Below are positions 29,549-38,926 of a stretch of DNA of 64,000 nt, one piece after another (the stretch's first letter is position 1; each line of letters starts with the position of its first letter). The stretch is from Pseudonocardia petroleophila (GTDB lineage Bacteria > Actinomycetota > Actinomycetes > Mycobacteriales > Pseudonocardiaceae): assembly GCF_014235185.1 (NCBI RefSeq), contig NZ_CP060131.1, forward strand, positions 3,231,501-3,295,500, read 5' to 3'. Both the position numbers and the translations under genes were made by a program. The notes beneath the pieces were generated by a model. That model worked only from the letters and a program-made list of their open reading frames with translations. It had not been told where the DNA came from and made no database searches.

Positions 29549-30679
29549 CTACTGCCGCCTTCGGTCGGGGAGCTCCAGCAGCGCCTGCTGGAGCTGGTCG
29601 GCGGCGACGGTGCCGATGAGCAGGGTCCCGCGCCTGCCGCGGGCCAGCACGCCGAGCGTCAGCAGCGGGGTGCCGAGTACGACGGCCCGCCCGCGCCCGG
29701 CCTCCACCGCGGTGGCCCCCGCCAGCGCGGCCCCGTCGACGGCGCGGTCGGCGATCTCACGGCTCACCGGGAACAGCGCGAACCCGGCGGGCCCGGTGCC
29801 GTAGAGCCCGACGCCGGGCAGCTCCGAGCCGGGGGTCGCGGTGAGCGGGACGCGGGCGCGGCCGGCGAGGACCTCCGGCGGCTCCGGGGCGTCGAGCTGG
29901 CGCAGGGCCCCGGCGATCTCGGCGGCGTCGGCGCTGACGAACCCCGCGCCGGGCGGGAGGCCGGGGAGCAGGTCCGCGTCGTCGGGGGCGCGGGTGTCGA
30001 CCTCGGTGAACGCCGTGGTGAGCAGCGGCTCCCCGTCCCGCGGGGCCACGTCGACCCGCAGGGGAAGGCCGGTGTCGGCGTCGGCCCACACGTCGACGCG
30101 GCCGATGGTGGTGTCCGGGTCGGACGGCACGAGCCGCAGCCCGGCCGCGGTCCGCCCGGCGACGCGGCGGGGCGGGACCGTCGTCACCGGGTCGCCCGGG
30201 GCGAGGCGCAGCAGCCGCCGGGCCAGCTCGGGCGGCAGCAGGTCGGCGGCCCGCGGCAGGCGCAGCGGGGCGGTGCCGGTGATGCCGGTGAGCTGGTCGG
30301 CGTCGAAGTCCCAGCCGTACTCGCGCCCGTCGAGGCGGTAGGTGCCGCGCTCGCCGACCGCGGTCAGCTCGTCGACCCGGAACCGCTCCGGCGACGCGAC
30401 GAACGCCCGGATCCGCGTGGTGCCGGTGAGCAGCGCGACGGCCGACTCCAGCTGCGGGAGCTGCGGCAGCCCGAGCCGCGCGCTGCTCTCGGCGTAGCCG
30501 ACGTAGGGGCCGGCCGACGCGGCGAGGACCCGCTCGCGCAGGGCGTCGGGCGGCTCGTCGGCGACGGCCCCGACCGGCCGCGGCAGCACCCCGGCGCCCA
30601 CGAGCGCGGCGGCCCCGGCGCCGACGAGCAGCCAGCGGCGGGAGAAGCGGGGGACGGCCACGTACGCCCACACTGCCAC
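29549..30679 (-). CDS. Exported LolA/RseB-like lipoprotein-carrier-fold protein
   Basis: Up to 376 residues. An N-terminal signal (RFSRRWLLVGAGAAALVGAGV) is followed by a LolA/MucB-like fold: FRVDELTAVGERGTYRLDGREYGWDFDADQLTGI, TAAGLRLVPSDPDTTIGRVDVWADADTGLPLRVDV. It probably acts at the outer face of the membrane, handling a lipid or sensing it. A GTG at 30661 (VAVPRFSRR) is a likelier start than the upstream GTG because a CAGTGT box lies 8 nt before it. It heads an operon with the ABC ATPase and permease, so it may feed substrate to, or control, that transporter. Confidence 0.78.
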   Translation of the reverse strand: MAVWAYVAVPRFSRRWLLVGAGAAALVGAGVLPRPVGAVADEPPDALRERVLAASAGPYVGYAESSARLGLPQLPQLESAVALLTGTTRIRAFVASPERFRVDELTAVGERGTYRLDGREYGWDFDADQLTGITGTAPLRLPRAADLLPPELARRLLRLAPGDPVTTVPPRRVAGRTAAGLRLVPSDPDTTIGRVDVWADADTGLPLRVDVAPRDGEPLLTTAFTEVDTRAPDDADLLPGLPPGAGFVSADAAEIAGALRQLDAPEPPEVLAGRARVPLTATPGSELPGVGLYGTGPAGFALFPVSREIADRAVDGAALAGATAVEAGRGRAVVLGTPLLTLGVLARGRRGTLLIGTVAADQLQQALLELPDRRRQ

Positions 30680-30765
30680 CGCCGGCGTGTGGTCGCGGTT
30701 CTGCGCCGGTGCGTCCCGGGTCGGCGGGCGGCGCCGTCAGGCCGAGGCGGCCCGGACGAGCACGG

Positions 30766-31395
30766 TCATCCGCGCCGGCCCCGCAGGTCGTCGGGCGGGC
30801 CGACGTCCATCGGTTCCGCCGCCCGGCGCACGTGCAGGTACGCGCGGCCCCGCGGCGAGAGGCGGTAGCCGACCGGCAGGCTCTCGGTCAGCCCCAGCTC
30901 CTTGAGCCTGCGGACGTCCCGCTTGAACGGCGCCGTCTCCCGGCCCAGGCGCGCGGCGAGGTCGGGGGCGCGGACGCCGGGGTGCGCGGCGACGAGGGCG
31001 AGGACCTCGGCGGTCCACGGCCTGCCCCGGTCCATCCGGGCCAGCCGGGCGTCGATCGCGGCCCGGTCCTCGGCGGACAGGTCGGCCGCGGACCGCAGCG
31101 CGACCCGCGGATCGTCCCCGCCGGGCCGCAGCACGACGCGGAACAGGGTCCCGTCGCGGCGCGCGTTCTCCTCCCGCAGCCGCTCCAGCGACGCGTACCC
31201 GGCCCGGTGGGCGTCCTCGGGCGTGAGCTGCGCCTCGTCCACCACGTCGACGGCGAGCACCTCGACCAGCCCGACGGCCGTGCGGAGCATCGTCCCGGGG
31301 CGCACGCGGGCGCGTGACCAGCGGCGGAAGGCCTGGGTGACGGTGCCGGCCACGATCGCGTCGAGCACCGATCGACGGATCAGCACGGGCTCCAT
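30766..31395 (-). CDS. ASCH/PUA-like domain protein with C-terminal winged-helix-like region
   Basis: A 209-residue protein. The N-terminal 100 residues ([47 protein letters not shown]) resemble the ASCH RNA-binding domain. The C-terminal part ([41 protein letters not shown]) looks like a small winged helix. Start ATG at 31393-31395, chosen because it begins at the conserved domain. Divergent from hrcA with about 50 bp between starts. Function unknown; a nucleic-acid-binding or modified-base-recognition role is inferred. Confidence 0.7.
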   Translation of the reverse strand: MEPVLIRRSVLDAIVAGTVTQAFRRWSRARVRPGTMLRTAVGLVEVLAVDVVDEAQLTPEDAHRAGYASLERLREENARRDGTLFRVVLRPGGDDPRVALRSAADLSAEDRAAIDARLARMDRGRPWTAEVLALVAAHPGVRAPDLAARLGRETAPFKRDVRRLKELGLTESLPVGYRLSPRGRAYLHVRRAAEPMDVGPPDDLRGRRG

Positions 31396-31444
31396 CCCAC
31401 ATCTAGACTGGAGCGAACGCCAGTACCCACCGGGGAGGTGCCGC

Positions 31445-32464
31445 ATGAACGCCGAAGAGCGGCGGTTCGCCGTGCTCCGCGCGATCGTGGCCGACTACGT
31501 GTCCACGCAGGAGCCGGTCGGCTCCAAGATGATCGTGGAGCGGCACAACCTCGGGGTGTCGAGCGCCACGGTGCGCAACGACATGGCCGTGCTGGAGGAG
31601 GACGGGCTCATCGCCCAGCCGCACACCAGCGCGGGCCGGGTGCCCACCGACAAGGGCTACCGGCTCTTCGTCGACCGGTTGACGCAGGTCAAGCCGTTGA
31701 GCGCGGCCGAGCGCCGGGCCGTCACCGCGTTCCTGGACGGCGCGGTCGACCTCGACGACGTGATGCGGCGCAGCGTGCGGCTGCTCGCGCAGCTCACCCG
31801 GCAGGTCGCCGTCGTGCAGTACCCCACGCTGACGCGCTCCACCGTGCGGCACTGCGAGGTCGTCTCGCTCACCCCGGCCCGGCTGATGCTGGTGCTGATC
31901 ACCGACTCCGGGCGCGTCGACCAGCGGGTCGTCGACCTCGGCCAGGTCCTCACCGACGACGACGTCGCCCGGATCCGGGCCCTGCTCGGCGCCTCGCTCA
32001 CCGGGCGCGCGCTCGCGGCGGCGTCCGTCGCCGTCGCCGACCTCCCCGGCACGGCCCCCTCCGACCTGCGCGACGTCGTCACGACGATCGCGACGGTGCT
32101 CATCGAGACGCTCGTCGAGCACCCGGAGGAGCGGCTGGTGCTCGGCGGGACCGGCAACCTCACCCGCAACGTCGCCGACTTCCCCGGGTCCCTGCGCACC
32201 GTGCTGGAGGCGCTGGAGGAGCAGGTCGTCGTGCTCAAGCTGCTCGCCTCGGCGCAGGACCCGGGCACGGTCACCGTCCGGATCGGGGAGGAGAACGAGG
32301 CCGAGGAGATGCGCGACACCTCGGTGCTGTCCATCGGCTACGGGACGGGCACGGTACTGGGCGGAATGGGTGTGGTCGGACCCACCCGGATGGACTACCC
32401 CGGGAGCATCGCGGCGGTGCATGCCGTCGCCCGTTACGTGGGTGAGATCCTGGCGGGACGCTAG
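31445..32464 (+). CDS. hrcA: Heat-inducible transcription repressor HrcA
   Basis: A 339-residue repressor of chaperonin genes. N-terminal winged helix ([62 protein letters not shown]), then the GAF-like domain and the conserved NVADFPGSL and [12 protein letters not shown] with GGGGAGG 6 nt upstream; a TAGACT box at 31404-31409 is a likely -10. No CIRCE inverted repeat is visible before this gene, so autoregulation is not evident. Followed directly by dnaJ, the usual actinobacterial order. Confidence 0.95.
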   Translation: MNAEERRFAVLRAIVADYVSTQEPVGSKMIVERHNLGVSSATVRNDMAVLEEDGLIAQPHTSAGRVPTDKGYRLFVDRLTQVKPLSAAERRAVTAFLDGAVDLDDVMRRSVRLLAQLTRQVAVVQYPTLTRSTVRHCEVVSLTPARLMLVLITDSGRVDQRVVDLGQVLTDDDVARIRALLGASLTGRALAAASVAVADLPGTAPSDLRDVVTTIATVLIETLVEHPEERLVLGGTGNLTRNVADFPGSLRTVLEALEEQVVVLKLLASAQDPGTVTVRIGEENEAEEMRDTSVLSIGYGTGTVLGGMGVVGPTRMDYPGSIAAVHAVARYVGEILAGR

Positions 32465-32501
32465 TTCGACGTTTCGTTCGCACGACCTATCGAGAAGGAC
32501 C

Positions 32502-33668
32502 ATGGGGAACACGCACGTGGCACGGGACTACTACGCGATTCTGGGTGTCTCGAGCGACGCCGGAACCGACGAGATCAAGCGGGCCTACCGCAGGCTCGCC
32601 CGCGAGCTGCACCCCGACGTCAACCCGGACCCGGGGGCGCAGGAGCGCTTCGCCGAGGTCGGGGCGGCCTACGAGGTGCTGTCCGATCCGGAGAAGCGGC
32701 GCATCGTCGACCTCGGCGGCGACCCCCTGGGCAACGGCGGTGGGGGCGGCGGCGCGGGCGACTTCGGGGCGTTCGGCTTCGGCGACATCATGGACGCCTT
32801 CTTCGGCGGCCAGGGCGGCGGCGGGCGGGGCCGCGGGCCGCGCAGCCGCGTGCAGCCCGGCGCCGACGCGCTGATCCGGATGCAGCTGACGCTCGAGGAG
32901 TGCGCGGTCGGCGTCACCCGCGACCTCGCCGTCGAGACGGCCCTGCTGTGCACCGAGTGCACGGGGTCCGGCTGCGCGCCCGGCAGCGCGCCCACCCGCT
33001 GCGACATCTGCGCGGGCCGCGGCGAGGTGCAGAGCGTGCAGCGCTCGTTCCTGGGTCAAGTCGTCACGTCGCGGGTGTGCCCGAACTGCCGCGGGTTCGG
33101 CGAGGTCATCCCGGACCCGTGCCACCAGTGCGGCGGCGACGGGCGGGTGCGCTCGCGCCGCACCGTCGGTGTCCGCATCCCCGCCGGCGTGGCCGACGGC
33201 ATGCGCGTGCGGCTGGCCGGGCAGGGCGAGGTCGGCTCGGGCGGCGGCCCGGCCGGCGACCTGTACGTCGAGGTCGACGAGGAGCCGCACGAGCTGTTCA
33301 CGCGCGACGGCGCCGACCTGCACTGCACCGTCAAGCTCCCGATGACCGCGGCCGCGCTGGGCACCGCGCTCCCGCTGCCGACCCTCGACGGGACCCACGA
33401 GATCACCATCGAGCCCGGCACCCAGACCGGCGCCGTGCGCACGCTGCGCGGCAAGGGCATGCCCCGGCTGCGCTCCACCGGCCGCGTCGACGGGCACGGC
33501 GACCTCATGGTCCACGTCGACGTCGTGGTGCCGACCAACCTCACCAAGGAGCAGAGCGAGCTGCTGCGCCAGCTCGCCGCGCTGCGCGGCGAGGAGCAGC
33601 CCGGGGTCGGCTCGGGCCGCAACGGCCACGGCCTGTTCGGGCGGTTGCGCGACTCGTTCGGCCGATGA
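32502..33668 (+). CDS. dnaJ: Chaperone DnaJ (second, HrcA-linked copy type)
   Basis: 388 residues: J domain with HPD ([11 protein letters not shown]), Gly/Phe-rich linker ([30 protein letters not shown]), and a zinc domain with four motifs ([33 protein letters not shown]). Motif 1 is CTECTGSGC instead of the usual CxxCxGxG. The C-terminal substrate-binding domain and [21 protein letters not shown] follow. A co-chaperone of DnaK. No dnaK/grpE here. GTG at 32518 is an alternative start just before the J domain. Confidence 0.94.
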   Translation: MGNTHVARDYYAILGVSSDAGTDEIKRAYRRLARELHPDVNPDPGAQERFAEVGAAYEVLSDPEKRRIVDLGGDPLGNGGGGGGAGDFGAFGFGDIMDAFFGGQGGGGRGRGPRSRVQPGADALIRMQLTLEECAVGVTRDLAVETALLCTECTGSGCAPGSAPTRCDICAGRGEVQSVQRSFLGQVVTSRVCPNCRGFGEVIPDPCHQCGGDGRVRSRRTVGVRIPAGVADGMRVRLAGQGEVGSGGGPAGDLYVEVDEEPHELFTRDGADLHCTVKLPMTAAALGTALPLPTLDGTHEITIEPGTQTGAVRTLRGKGMPRLRSTGRVDGHGDLMVHVDVVVPTNLTKEQSELLRQLAALRGEEQPGVGSGRNGHGLFGRLRDSFGR

Positions 33669-33678
33669 GCCCGACCCG

Positions 33679-34431
33679 GTGAGCACCGCCCCGCTCTTCC
33701 TGGTCGACGCGCTGCCGGCCGACGGGGTCGTCGTGCTCGACGGCGCCGAGGGGCGGCACGCCTCGACGGTCAGGCGGATCCGGGTCGGGGAGGTCGTGCA
33801 GCTCGCCGACGGCGTCGGGGGGCTGGCCCACGGCGTCGTCGACGGGGTGGGGCGCGACCGCGTCGACGTGCGGATCACCGCGCGGCGGGTGTCCGCCGCG
33901 CCCGCGCCGCGGGTGCTGCTCGCGCAGGCGCTGGTCAAGGGCGACCGCGGGGAGCTGGCCGTCGAGCTTTCCACCGAGGCGGGCGTCGACGGGGTGCTGC
34001 CCTGGCGCGCGGCGCGCTGCGTCGCCCGCTGGGAGGACGGACCGCGCGGCGACAAGGCGCTCGCCCGCTGGCGCAGCACCGCCCGCGAGGCGGCGAAGCA
34101 GGCGCGGCGGCCGTGGCTGCCGGTCGTCGAGGATCCGGTCGGGACGCCGGCGCTGCTCCGGCGCGTCGCGGACGTCGCCTGCACGCTCGTGCTGCACGAG
34201 GCGGCCACCGCGACGCTGGCCTCCGTGCCGCTCCCGCCCGACGGTGACGTGCTGCTCGTCGTCGGCCCGGAGGGCGGGATCACCGACGACGAGCTGGGCG
34301 CGCTCGTCGCGGCGGGGGCCCGGCCCGTCCGGCTCGGCCCGGAGGTGCTGCGCGCCTCGACCGCCGCCGCCGTGGCCCTGGGTGCGCTCGGGGTCCTCAC
34401 CGGCCGCTGGACCCCTCTCCACCCGGGCTGA
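33679..34431 (+). CDS. rsmE: 16S rRNA (uracil1498-N3)-methyltransferase
   Basis: A 250-residue SPOUT methyltransferase. Motifs: GAEGRHASTVRRIRVGE, LLAQALVKGDRGELAVELSTEAGVD, ARWRSTAREAAKQARRPWLP, and the SAM-knot segment LLVVGPEGGITDDELGALVAAG and RLGPEVLRASTAAAVALG. GTG start 10 bp after the dnaJ stop; the order hrcA-dnaJ-rsmE is standard in actinobacteria. Confidence 0.93.
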   Translation: MSTAPLFLVDALPADGVVVLDGAEGRHASTVRRIRVGEVVQLADGVGGLAHGVVDGVGRDRVDVRITARRVSAAPAPRVLLAQALVKGDRGELAVELSTEAGVDGVLPWRAARCVARWEDGPRGDKALARWRSTAREAAKQARRPWLPVVEDPVGTPALLRRVADVACTLVLHEAATATLASVPLPPDGDVLLVVGPEGGITDDELGALVAAGARPVRLGPEVLRASTAAAVALGALGVLTGRWTPLHPG

Positions 34432-34685
34432 TCCGGACGGCTCGACACGCCGACGCCACGCCACGGATCCGGGCCGGGGACTGGGGCGCGCCGGTCCGGC
34501 GGACTATCGTCTGCCGCGTCCGGTCGCCGTGTGCGCCCGGCCCGCAGCCGCGGGTGCTCGCACCCGTGGGCCGCCGGGGGGTCCCCCCCACCCGGCGGGG
34601 TCGCGCCGCGGTGGGTGTCCCCCCACGTCCACCGCGGCGCGACGTCCGGGCCGAACTCCCGGCGTCCCACCGGCGAACGCCTGCC
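34432..34685. other. 254-bp intergenic region with three successive hairpins
   Basis: No gene is visible. Three stems follow each other: CGGGTG/CACCCG near 34549-34566, CCGCCGGG/CCCGGCGG (34571-34578 and 34591-34598), and a perfect 15-bp stem GTCGCGCCGCGGTGG/CCACCGCGGCGCGAC (34600-34614 and 34629-34643) with a 14-nt loop. A TATCGT box at 34505 may be a promoter. The last stem may be a delayed terminator for rsmE or part of a structured RNA leading into the next gene. Confidence 0.5.
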
Positions 34686-35534
34686 ATGATCGCGTCCGTG
34701 CCCCGCCGCCGACTGCTCTCCGGTCTCGCCCTGCTGCTGCCCGCGCTGGCCGCCTGCTCCACCGGGCCGGTGCCGGGGGAGGGGACCGGTGAGCCGCTGC
34801 GCCTGGACTACGGCCCCGACCCCAGCCAGTTCGGCGAGCTGACGCTGCCGGCGGGCGACGGCCCGGCCCCGGTCGTGATGGTCGTGCACGGCGGGTTCTG
34901 GCGGAGCTCCTTCGGCCTGGAGCTGGGCCGCCCGCTGGCGGTCGACCTGGCGAACCACGGGTTCGCCGCCTGGAACGTCGAGTACCGCCGCGTCGGGAAC
35001 GGGGGCGGCTGGACGGCCACCTTCGACGACGTCGCCGCCGCGCTGGACCGCCTGGCCGACGCCGACCCGCGGCTGGACCTGGAGCGGGTCGTCGCCGTCG
35101 GGCACTCCGCGGGCGGGCACCTCGTCGCGTGGCTGGCGGCGCGGCCGGGCCTGCCCGCCGGGGCACCCGGGGCGGGGCCGGCGGTGCGGCTGCGCGGGGC
35201 CGTCAGCCAGGCCGGGGTGCTCGACCTGGTCGACGCCGTGGAGCAGGGCGTCGGCGGGGCGGCGGTGACCGACCTGATGGGCGGCGGGCCGCGGGAGGTC
35301 CCCGACCGGTACGCGGTGGGGTCGCCGGTCGCGCGGGTGCCGATCGGGGTGCCGGTCGTGTGCGTGCACGGCACCGCCGACGGCAACGTGCCGATCCGGC
35401 AGAGCGAGCGGTTCACGGCGGCGTCGGGCGACGAGCTCGTGACGCTGCCCGGCGTGGACCACTTCGCCGTCATCGACCCCTCGACCGACGCGTGGCGCGC
35501 CTGCCGCGACGCGGCTACCCGGCTGGCCGGTTGA
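34686..35534 (+). CDS. Lipoprotein alpha/beta-hydrolase (carboxylesterase type)
   Basis: A 282-residue exported hydrolase. The lipobox LAAC follows MIASVPRRRLLSGLALLLPA. The fold is of the BD-FAE/hormone-sensitive-lipase-like type: HGG oxyanion motif (VVHGGFWRSS), YRRVG, nucleophile GHSAGG in VVAVGHSAGGHLVAW, D in HGTADGNVP, catalytic H in PGVDHFAVIDP. A GTG at 34698 (VPRRRLLSG) lies 7 nt after CATGAT and is a good leaderless alternative. Substrate unknown; kynurenine formamidase-like members share this pattern. Confidence 0.83.
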   Translation: MIASVPRRRLLSGLALLLPALAACSTGPVPGEGTGEPLRLDYGPDPSQFGELTLPAGDGPAPVVMVVHGGFWRSSFGLELGRPLAVDLANHGFAAWNVEYRRVGNGGGWTATFDDVAAALDRLADADPRLDLERVVAVGHSAGGHLVAWLAARPGLPAGAPGAGPAVRLRGAVSQAGVLDLVDAVEQGVGGAAVTDLMGGGPREVPDRYAVGSPVARVPIGVPVVCVHGTADGNVPIRQSERFTAASGDELVTLPGVDHFAVIDPSTDAWRACRDAATRLAG

Positions 35535-35550
35535 CGCCTACGGTGGGCCC

Positions 35551-36084
35551 GTGCTGATCTCCTCCGACGCGTCGGCGCTGCTGCTGGTGGACCTCCAGGA
35601 GCGGCTGATGCCCGCGATCCACGACGGACCGGCGGTCGTCGCGAACGCCCGCAGGCTGGCCGAGGGGGCCGGGCTGCTCGACGTGCCGGTCTGCGCGACC
35701 GAGCAGAACCCGGCCGGGCTCGGGCCGACGGTGCCCGATCTCGCCGACCTCCCGCAGCTCGTGCTGCCGAAGACGTCGTTCGGGGCCGTCGCGGAGGCGG
35801 GGTTCGCCACGCTGCTGCCGCCCGGGACCGAGGAGATCGTCGTCGCGGGGTGCGAGGCGCACGTGTGCGTGCTGCAGACCGTGCTCGGCCTGCTCGCGAA
35901 GCGGCACCGCGTGCTGCTCGTGGCCGATGCGATCGGCTCGCGCAACCCGGTCAACCGCGACCTCGCGATCGACCGGATGCGCCGCCACGGGGCCGAGGTC
36001 GTCAGCACCGAGATGGTGCTGTTCGAATGGCTGCGCGACTCGACCCACCCCCGGTTCCGCGAGGTGCAGAAGCTGATCCGGTAG
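35551..36084 (+). CDS. Isochorismatase family cysteine hydrolase
   Basis: A 177-residue hydrolase with the family triad D14 (LLLVDLQE), K74 (VLPKTSF) and C106 (GCEAHVCVLQT). This sub-family (YcaC-like) has unknown substrates, often small amides. GTG start exactly 6 nt after a TACGGT box (35539-35544), so it is very probably leaderless. Gap to the previous stop is only 16 bp. Confidence 0.9.
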   Translation: MLISSDASALLLVDLQERLMPAIHDGPAVVANARRLAEGAGLLDVPVCATEQNPAGLGPTVPDLADLPQLVLPKTSFGAVAEAGFATLLPPGTEEIVVAGCEAHVCVLQTVLGLLAKRHRVLLVADAIGSRNPVNRDLAIDRMRRHGAEVVSTEMVLFEWLRDSTHPRFREVQKLIR

Positions 36085-36174
36085 CGGCGCGGGGCGAACT
36101 CCGGGCGCTCCGGGCGGTGATGGCGGTAGCATCGGGTCGACAGATCGAGCTCGACGAGGCAGAGAGCAGGGCCC

Positions 36175-37230
36175 TTGACCGAACCGGATCCGGTGCAGTC
36201 CGTCCAGTCCCGCATGGCCGTTCCGGACGCCGCTCTGCTCGCCCTGCTGGGCCGCCGCGACGAGAGCCTGCGCGCCGCGGAGGAGTTCCTCGACGCCGAC
36301 GTCCACGTGCGCGGCAACGAGCTCACCCTCTCCGGCGCCCCGGCCGACGTCGCGTTCGCGGAGCGCGTCTTCACCGAGCTGATCACGCTGGCCGAGCGCG
36401 GGCAGCAGGTCGCCCCCGACGCCGTGCGCCGGACGGTCGAGATGCTCGACAGCGGCGCCGAGACGCTGGGGGAGTCGCCCGCCGAGGTGCTCTCGCTCGA
36501 CATCCTGTCCCGCCGCGGCAAGACCATCCGCCCCAAGACGCTCAACCAGAAGCGCTACGTCGACGCGATCGACTCGCACACGATCGTCTTCGGCATCGGC
36601 CCGGCCGGTACCGGCAAGACGTACCTGGCGATGGCGAAGGCCGTGCAGGCGCTGCAGCTCAAGACGGTCAACCGGATCATCCTGACGCGTCCGGCCGTCG
36701 AGGCGGGGGAGCGGCTGGGCTACCTGCCCGGCACGCTGTTCGAGAAGATCGACCCGTACCTGCGCCCGCTCTACGACGCGCTGCACGACATGATCGACCC
36801 GGAGTCGATCCCGAAGCTGATGGCCGCCGGCACGATCGAGGTGGCGCCGCTGGCGTACATGCGCGGCCGCACGCTCAACGACGCGTTCATCATCCTCGAC
36901 GAGGCGCAGAACACCACGCCCGAGCAGATGAAGATGTTCCTGACGCGGCTGGGCTTCGGCTCGAAGATCGTCGTCACCGGCGACGTCACGCAGGTCGACC
37001 TGCCCGGCGGCGGCACCCGGTCCGGGCTGCACGTGGTGCGGGAGATCCTCGACGGCGTCGACGACGTGCACTTCTCGCAGCTCTCCAGCCAGGACGTGGT
37101 GCGGCACCGGCTGGTGGCCGACATCGTCGACGCCTACTCCCGCTGGGACGCCGAGACGGCCCGGCCGGACCTGCGCTCCGCGGCCCCCCGCAACGGACCT
37201 CCCCAGGACCGGCGCGCCCGGCGCCGCTGA
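36175..37230 (+). CDS. phoH: PhoH family ATPase
   Basis: A 351-residue PhoH-like protein with an N-terminal KH-like segment (DVHVRGNELTLSGAPADVAFAERVF) and a P-loop ATPase domain (FGIGPAGTGKTYLAMAKAV, ILTRPAVEAGERLGYLPG, IILDEAQNTTPEQMKMFLTRLG, VTGDVTQVDLP). It is implicated in RNA processing and usually precedes ybeY. The only good start is TTG at 36175, with AGCAGGGCCC before it; a TAGCAT box at 36126-36131 is a likely -10. Here two unrelated genes separate it from ybeY. Confidence 0.93.
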   Translation: MTEPDPVQSVQSRMAVPDAALLALLGRRDESLRAAEEFLDADVHVRGNELTLSGAPADVAFAERVFTELITLAERGQQVAPDAVRRTVEMLDSGAETLGESPAEVLSLDILSRRGKTIRPKTLNQKRYVDAIDSHTIVFGIGPAGTGKTYLAMAKAVQALQLKTVNRIILTRPAVEAGERLGYLPGTLFEKIDPYLRPLYDALHDMIDPESIPKLMAAGTIEVAPLAYMRGRTLNDAFIILDEAQNTTPEQMKMFLTRLGFGSKIVVTGDVTQVDLPGGGTRSGLHVVREILDGVDDVHFSQLSSQDVVRHRLVADIVDAYSRWDAETARPDLRSAAPRNGPPQDRRARRR

Positions 37231-37312
37231 GCGCGGCCCACCCGGCCGGATCTAGCCGATCGGGCGTGGCGTGTCCGTGGTGGCGCGCCCGCCCGGGCGC
37301 CAGGATGGCCGG

Positions 37313-38926
37313 GTGACGTTCCTCCGCCGTGCCGTGCCCGCCGTCGTGATGGCGGGGGCGCTGATGGTCCCCGCGGCCCTGCCCGCCGCGGCCCAGCCGG
37401 CGTCGGCCCGGCCGGGCGTCACCGCGCCGGCCGCGGTGTCGCCGTCGGTGCCCGCGCTCAACCCGTACTTCGAGCAGCAGCTCGCGTGGGGGCCGTGCGC
37501 GGAGTTCGCGCGCACCGCCACCGACCGCGAGGCGTACGCGAACCCGCGGTACGACTGCGCCTACCTCGACGTGCCGCTCGACTACGGCGACCCCGACCTG
37601 GCGACCGCGCGGATCGCGATGCTGCGGCAGAAGGCGCTGGACCCGGCCGCGCGGATCGGGTCGCTGTTCGTCGACCCGGGCGGTCCCGGCGGGTCGGGCG
37701 TGAGCTTCCTGCCCGCGCTGGCCGGGCTGATCGGCGACGGCGAGGTGGCGCAGAAGTTCGACCTCATCGGCTTCGACCCGCGCGGCGTCGGGGTGAGCGA
37801 GCCGGCGATCGACTGCTCCACCACCGAGGAGGTCGACGCCGAGCGCGCCGACCTCGACCTCGACACCTCCCCGGAGGGCGTCGCGCAGACGGAGCAGGAG
37901 TTCCAGGAGTTCGCCGACCGCTGCGCCGAGCGCGTCGGGATCGACGTGCTGGCCAACGTCGGCACCCGCGACGTCGCCCGGGACCTGCACCTCGCGCACG
38001 AGGTCGTCGGCGACGACCTGCTGACCTACGTCGGCTACTCCTACGGCACCTCGATCGGGGCGGAGTTCGCGCGGCAGTTCCCGGAGGAGGTGCGCGCGCT
38101 CGTCCTCGACGGGGCGGTGGACCCCTCGCTCGGCCCGGTGGAGTCGCGCACCACGCAGGCGCGCGGGTTCCAGCGCGCGTTCGACAACTTCGCGGCGTAC
38201 TGCGCGGCGCAGCCGGAGTGCCCGCTCGGCACCGACGCCGCGGCCGCGTCGGCCCGGGTCCAGGAGCTGCTGACGCCGCTGATCGACGCCCCCGTCCCGA
38301 CCTCCGACGCCACGCGCACCCTCGGCTACGCCGACGCGATCACCGGGCTGATCCAGGCGCTCTACGCCGAGTCGCTGTGGCCCCCGCTGCTCGACGGGCT
38401 CGCGAAGGTCGCCCGCGGGGACGGCACCACGCTGCTGATCCTCGCCGACATCTACTACGACCGGGCCCCGGACGGCTCCTACGGCAACCTGCTGGAGGCG
38501 TTCCCGGCGATCAGCTGCATGGACGGGGACCGGCTCACCGACCGGGCCGTCGCGCGCGAGATCAACGACACCAACCTGGCGCTCGCGCCGTTCCTCGACG
38601 CCGGGTTCGGCTCGTCGGACGTGCTGGAGCTGTGCTCGTTCTGGCCGGTGCCCCCGACCAGCGAGGCCGGGCCGGTGGACGCGCCGGGCCTGCCGACGGT
38701 GCTGGTGGCGTCCTCGACGGGCGACCCCGCCACGCCCTACGAGGACGGGGTGTCGCTCGCGGGGCAGCTCGCGGCGCGGCTGCTGACGGTGGAGAACGAC
38801 AGCCACACCGTCGTGCTGCAGGGGGCCAACGCCTGCGCCGACGCCGCCACCACCCGCTACCTGGTGGACCTGGCGCTGCCCGCGGCGGACCTCACCTGCG
38901 CCCGCGAGGCCGCTCAGGGGAGGTAG
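37313..38926 (+). CDS. Exported alpha/beta-hydrolase (tripeptidyl aminopeptidase type)
   Basis: A 537-residue secreted hydrolase. Signal peptide VTFLRRAVPAVVMAGALMVPAALPAAAQPA. The domain shows PGGPGGSG oxyanion motif (VDPGGPGGSGVSFLPA), FDPRGVGVSEPAIDC, nucleophile GYSYGTSIGAEFA and the C-terminal TAP-like region (LVASSTGDPATPYEDG, NDSHTVV). Family members cleave N-terminal tripeptides or hydrolyse esters. GTG start at 37313, right before the signal. It sits between phoH and ybeY on the same strand and overlaps the convergent oxidase gene by 13 bp. Confidence 0.88.
   Translation: MTFLRRAVPAVVMAGALMVPAALPAAAQPASARPGVTAPAAVSPSVPALNPYFEQQLAWGPCAEFARTATDREAYANPRYDCAYLDVPLDYGDPDLATARIAMLRQKALDPAARIGSLFVDPGGPGGSGVSFLPALAGLIGDGEVAQKFDLIGFDPRGVGVSEPAIDCSTTEEVDAERADLDLDTSPEGVAQTEQEFQEFADRCAERVGIDVLANVGTRDVARDLHLAHEVVGDDLLTYVGYSYGTSIGAEFARQFPEEVRALVLDGAVDPSLGPVESRTTQARGFQRAFDNFAAYCAAQPECPLGTDAAAASARVQELLTPLIDAPVPTSDATRTLGYADAITGLIQALYAESLWPPLLDGLAKVARGDGTTLLILADIYYDRAPDGSYGNLLEAFPAISCMDGDRLTDRAVAREINDTNLALAPFLDAGFGSSDVLELCSFWPVPPTSEAGPVDAPGLPTVLVASSTGDPATPYEDGVSLAGQLAARLLTVENDSHTVVLQGANACADAATTRYLVDLALPAADLTCAREAAQGR

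Noticed and set aside
30737..30769. 10-codon [13 protein letters not shown] overlapping the ASCH protein stop
   Set aside because: Too short, no conserved neighbour downstream, expected by chance.
31396..31444. CIRCE operator before hrcA
   Set aside because: No TTAGCACTC/GAGTGCTAA-like inverted repeat is present in the gap.
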